Shown here: in pieces, positions 63,112 through 64,000 of the stretch
Position numbering within the stretch: position 1 is the stretch's first letter
Layout of the letters: each line of letters begins with the position of its first letter
Source: Leeia aquatica
Lineage (GTDB): Bacteria > Pseudomonadota > Gammaproteobacteria > Burkholderiales > Leeiaceae
DNA length: 64,000 bases
Reading direction: 5' to 3'
NCBI RefSeq assembly: GCF_012641365.1
Contig: NZ_JABAIM010000001.1
Coordinates: forward strand, 1,364,001 to 1,428,000
Position numbers and translations under genes: made by a program
The notes under the pieces: model-generated
The model's database searches: none
Told to the model about the DNA's origin: nothing
The model's input: the letters and a program-made list of their open reading frames with translations, nothing else

Positions 63112-64000
63112 TTACTTGCGGGTCACCGCGTCACCCGGCGCATATTGCGCGGTTTTCACCGGTTTTTGTGCCGCCACAAACTCGCGCAGCACGTCTGCAT
63201 CCACATAACCGGTATTGACATAACCCGGATGGGTGCTCAGCTTCGGATAACCATCACCACCCGCAGCGGTGAAGTTGTTCAGCGCCATGCGGTAGGTCTT
63301 GACCGGGTCCAGTGGCTTGCCACCGATGCTGGCCGACTTGACTGCACCGCCTTCAATCTCCAGACGGATACCGGCAAACTGCGGGAAGGCACCGGAACCT
63401 GCGGTCATCTTGGCGGCCGCGTTCAGGTAGTCCAGCACTTCCTTGCCGCTCAGGTCTACATACACCAGCATGTTGCCGAACGGATGCACCTTCAGCACAT
63501 CCTTGTAGGTCAGCTTGCCTGCCGGCATGGAATCACGAATGCCGCCGGCGTTCATCAGCGCGAAGTCGGCCTTCGACTTTTGCATCATGGCGGTAGCAAT
63601 GAACACGCCCAGATTGGTCGGCTCTTTGCGCACCACGTTGCGGTCACCTTCCAGCTTGCCGTCGGACTCACCCACCTGCACATCCAGCGCGGCACGGCCC
63701 TTTTCCTGATACGGGGTCAGGAACTTGAGCATGTCGACATCTTCCTTGATCTCGCTGGTGTAGAAGACCTTTTTGTCCTTGCCGTCGTCGCCCTTGACCG
63801 TCTTCTTCAGGTTGATCGGCACCAGGGTGTATTTGACCAGCTTCATCTCACCATTGCGGTATTCGAAGTCCGCCCGGCCCACATACTTGCCCCATTCGTG
63901 TGCCTGTACGATCCAGGCGCCATTCTGGCGGTCTGGCGCGCACTCGGTGCCTGGAACATAGGCATCGTTACGTACGTTTTCCGCCTTCATGCACACCGGG
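63112..64000 (-). CDS. UshA-like 5'-nucleotidase, C-terminal part (5' truncated by window)
   Basis: The visible 296 residues are open to the window edge. They contain the C-terminal 5'-nucleotidase domain: DFALMNAGGIRDSMPAGKLTYKDVLKVHPFGNMLVYVDLSGKEVLDYLNAAA and YRMALNNFTAAGGDGYP. The metallophosphatase domain and any signal peptide lie outside. The upstream part seen here (about residues 1-140, GKYVGRADFEYRNGEMKLVKY) belongs to the linker. The family removes 5' phosphates from extracellular or periplasmic nucleotides. Confidence 0.85.
   Translation of the reverse strand, partial: PVCMKAENVRNDAYVPGTECAPDRQNGAWIVQAHEWGKYVGRADFEYRNGEMKLVKYTLVPINLKKTVKGDDGKDKKVFYTSEIKEDVDMLKFLTPYQEKGRAALDVQVGESDGKLEGDRNVVRKEPTNLGVFIATAMMQKSKADFALMNAGGIRDSMPAGKLTYKDVLKVHPFGNMLVYVDLSGKEVLDYLNAAAKMTAGSGAFPQFAGIRLEIEGGAVKSASIGGKPLDPVKTYRMALNNFTAAGGDGYPKLSTHPGYVNTGYVDADVLREFVAAQKPVKTAQYAPGDAVTRK

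Overview
The window reads as one contiguous piece of a GC-rich betaproteobacterial chromosome. The best fit is Neisseriales, close to Chromobacteriaceae. This rests on the gene set and order: iscR-iscS-iscU-iscA-hscB-hscA-fdx-iscX, yajC-secD-secF, bioB-bioF-bioH-bioC-bioD, and a ctaC-ctaD-ctaG-ctaE oxidase locus with SURF1, ctaA, ctaB and Sco. It also rests on a gcr-type 'recombinase', a FMN riboswitch on ribB, and one LolC/E-type permease. I see no rRNA or tRNA genes, insertion sequences, prophage or CRISPR. Both window edges cut through genes: an oxidoreductase on the left and a 5'-nucleotidase on the right.

Layout, left to right. 0-2 kb: the end of a Gfo/Idh/MocA oxidoreductase, a diguanylate cyclase with a periplasmic haem-c sensor, and a cold-shock protein. 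2.3-7.9 kb: the full ISC iron-sulfur assembly operon behind a recognisable IscR-type promoter. 7.9-18 kb: dedA, secF, secD, yajC, a Gcr-family membrane protein, an M16 zinc peptidase and tgt. 18-26 kb: small regulators and enzymes (XRE, 2OG-Fe(II) oxygenase, RluF-like pseudouridine synthase, DJ-1/PfpI, cupin, MarC, NudK, DeoR, TetR), then ribB with its FMN riboswitch. 26-35 kb: a kinase-HDOD-GAF signalling protein, lolD-lolC/E, a DUF1223 protein, a GNAT acetyltransferase and an EAL-CBS-GGDEF protein. 35.1-35.55 kb: a gene-free block of three diverged repeats, each carrying a DnaA-box-like 9-mer at a fixed 46-base distance from an A-tract dyad. 35.5-38 kb: a bufferin-type RiPP operon (bufA, MNIO enzyme bufB, bufC, DoxX). 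38-47.5 kb: greB-nudC, the divergent pair tesA/ybbA, dusA, TusA-like, an SDR-like protein, a ferredoxin reductase and a tandem pair of periplasmic binding proteins. 47.5-56.2 kb: the cytochrome c oxidase and haem A locus, including a 39-codon assembly gene. 56.6-61.2 kb: biotin synthesis. 61.3-64 kb: comF, a cupin, trmL and the nucleotidase fragment.

How the parts fit: the ISC operon supplies clusters to enzymes in the same window, such as BioB and the 2Fe-2S reductase. The cta locus contains structural subunits plus haem A synthesis (CtaA, CtaB) and copper delivery (Sco, CtaG). The bufferin operon is predicted to handle excess periplasmic copper.

Most of the window is conserved housekeeping. 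The least explained parts are the DnaA-box repeat block at 35.2-35.55 kb, the Gcr membrane protein, the kinase-HDOD-GAF protein, the orphan binding-protein pair, and several candidate regulatory dyads. All calls are from reading the sequence; no database search or alignment was run.
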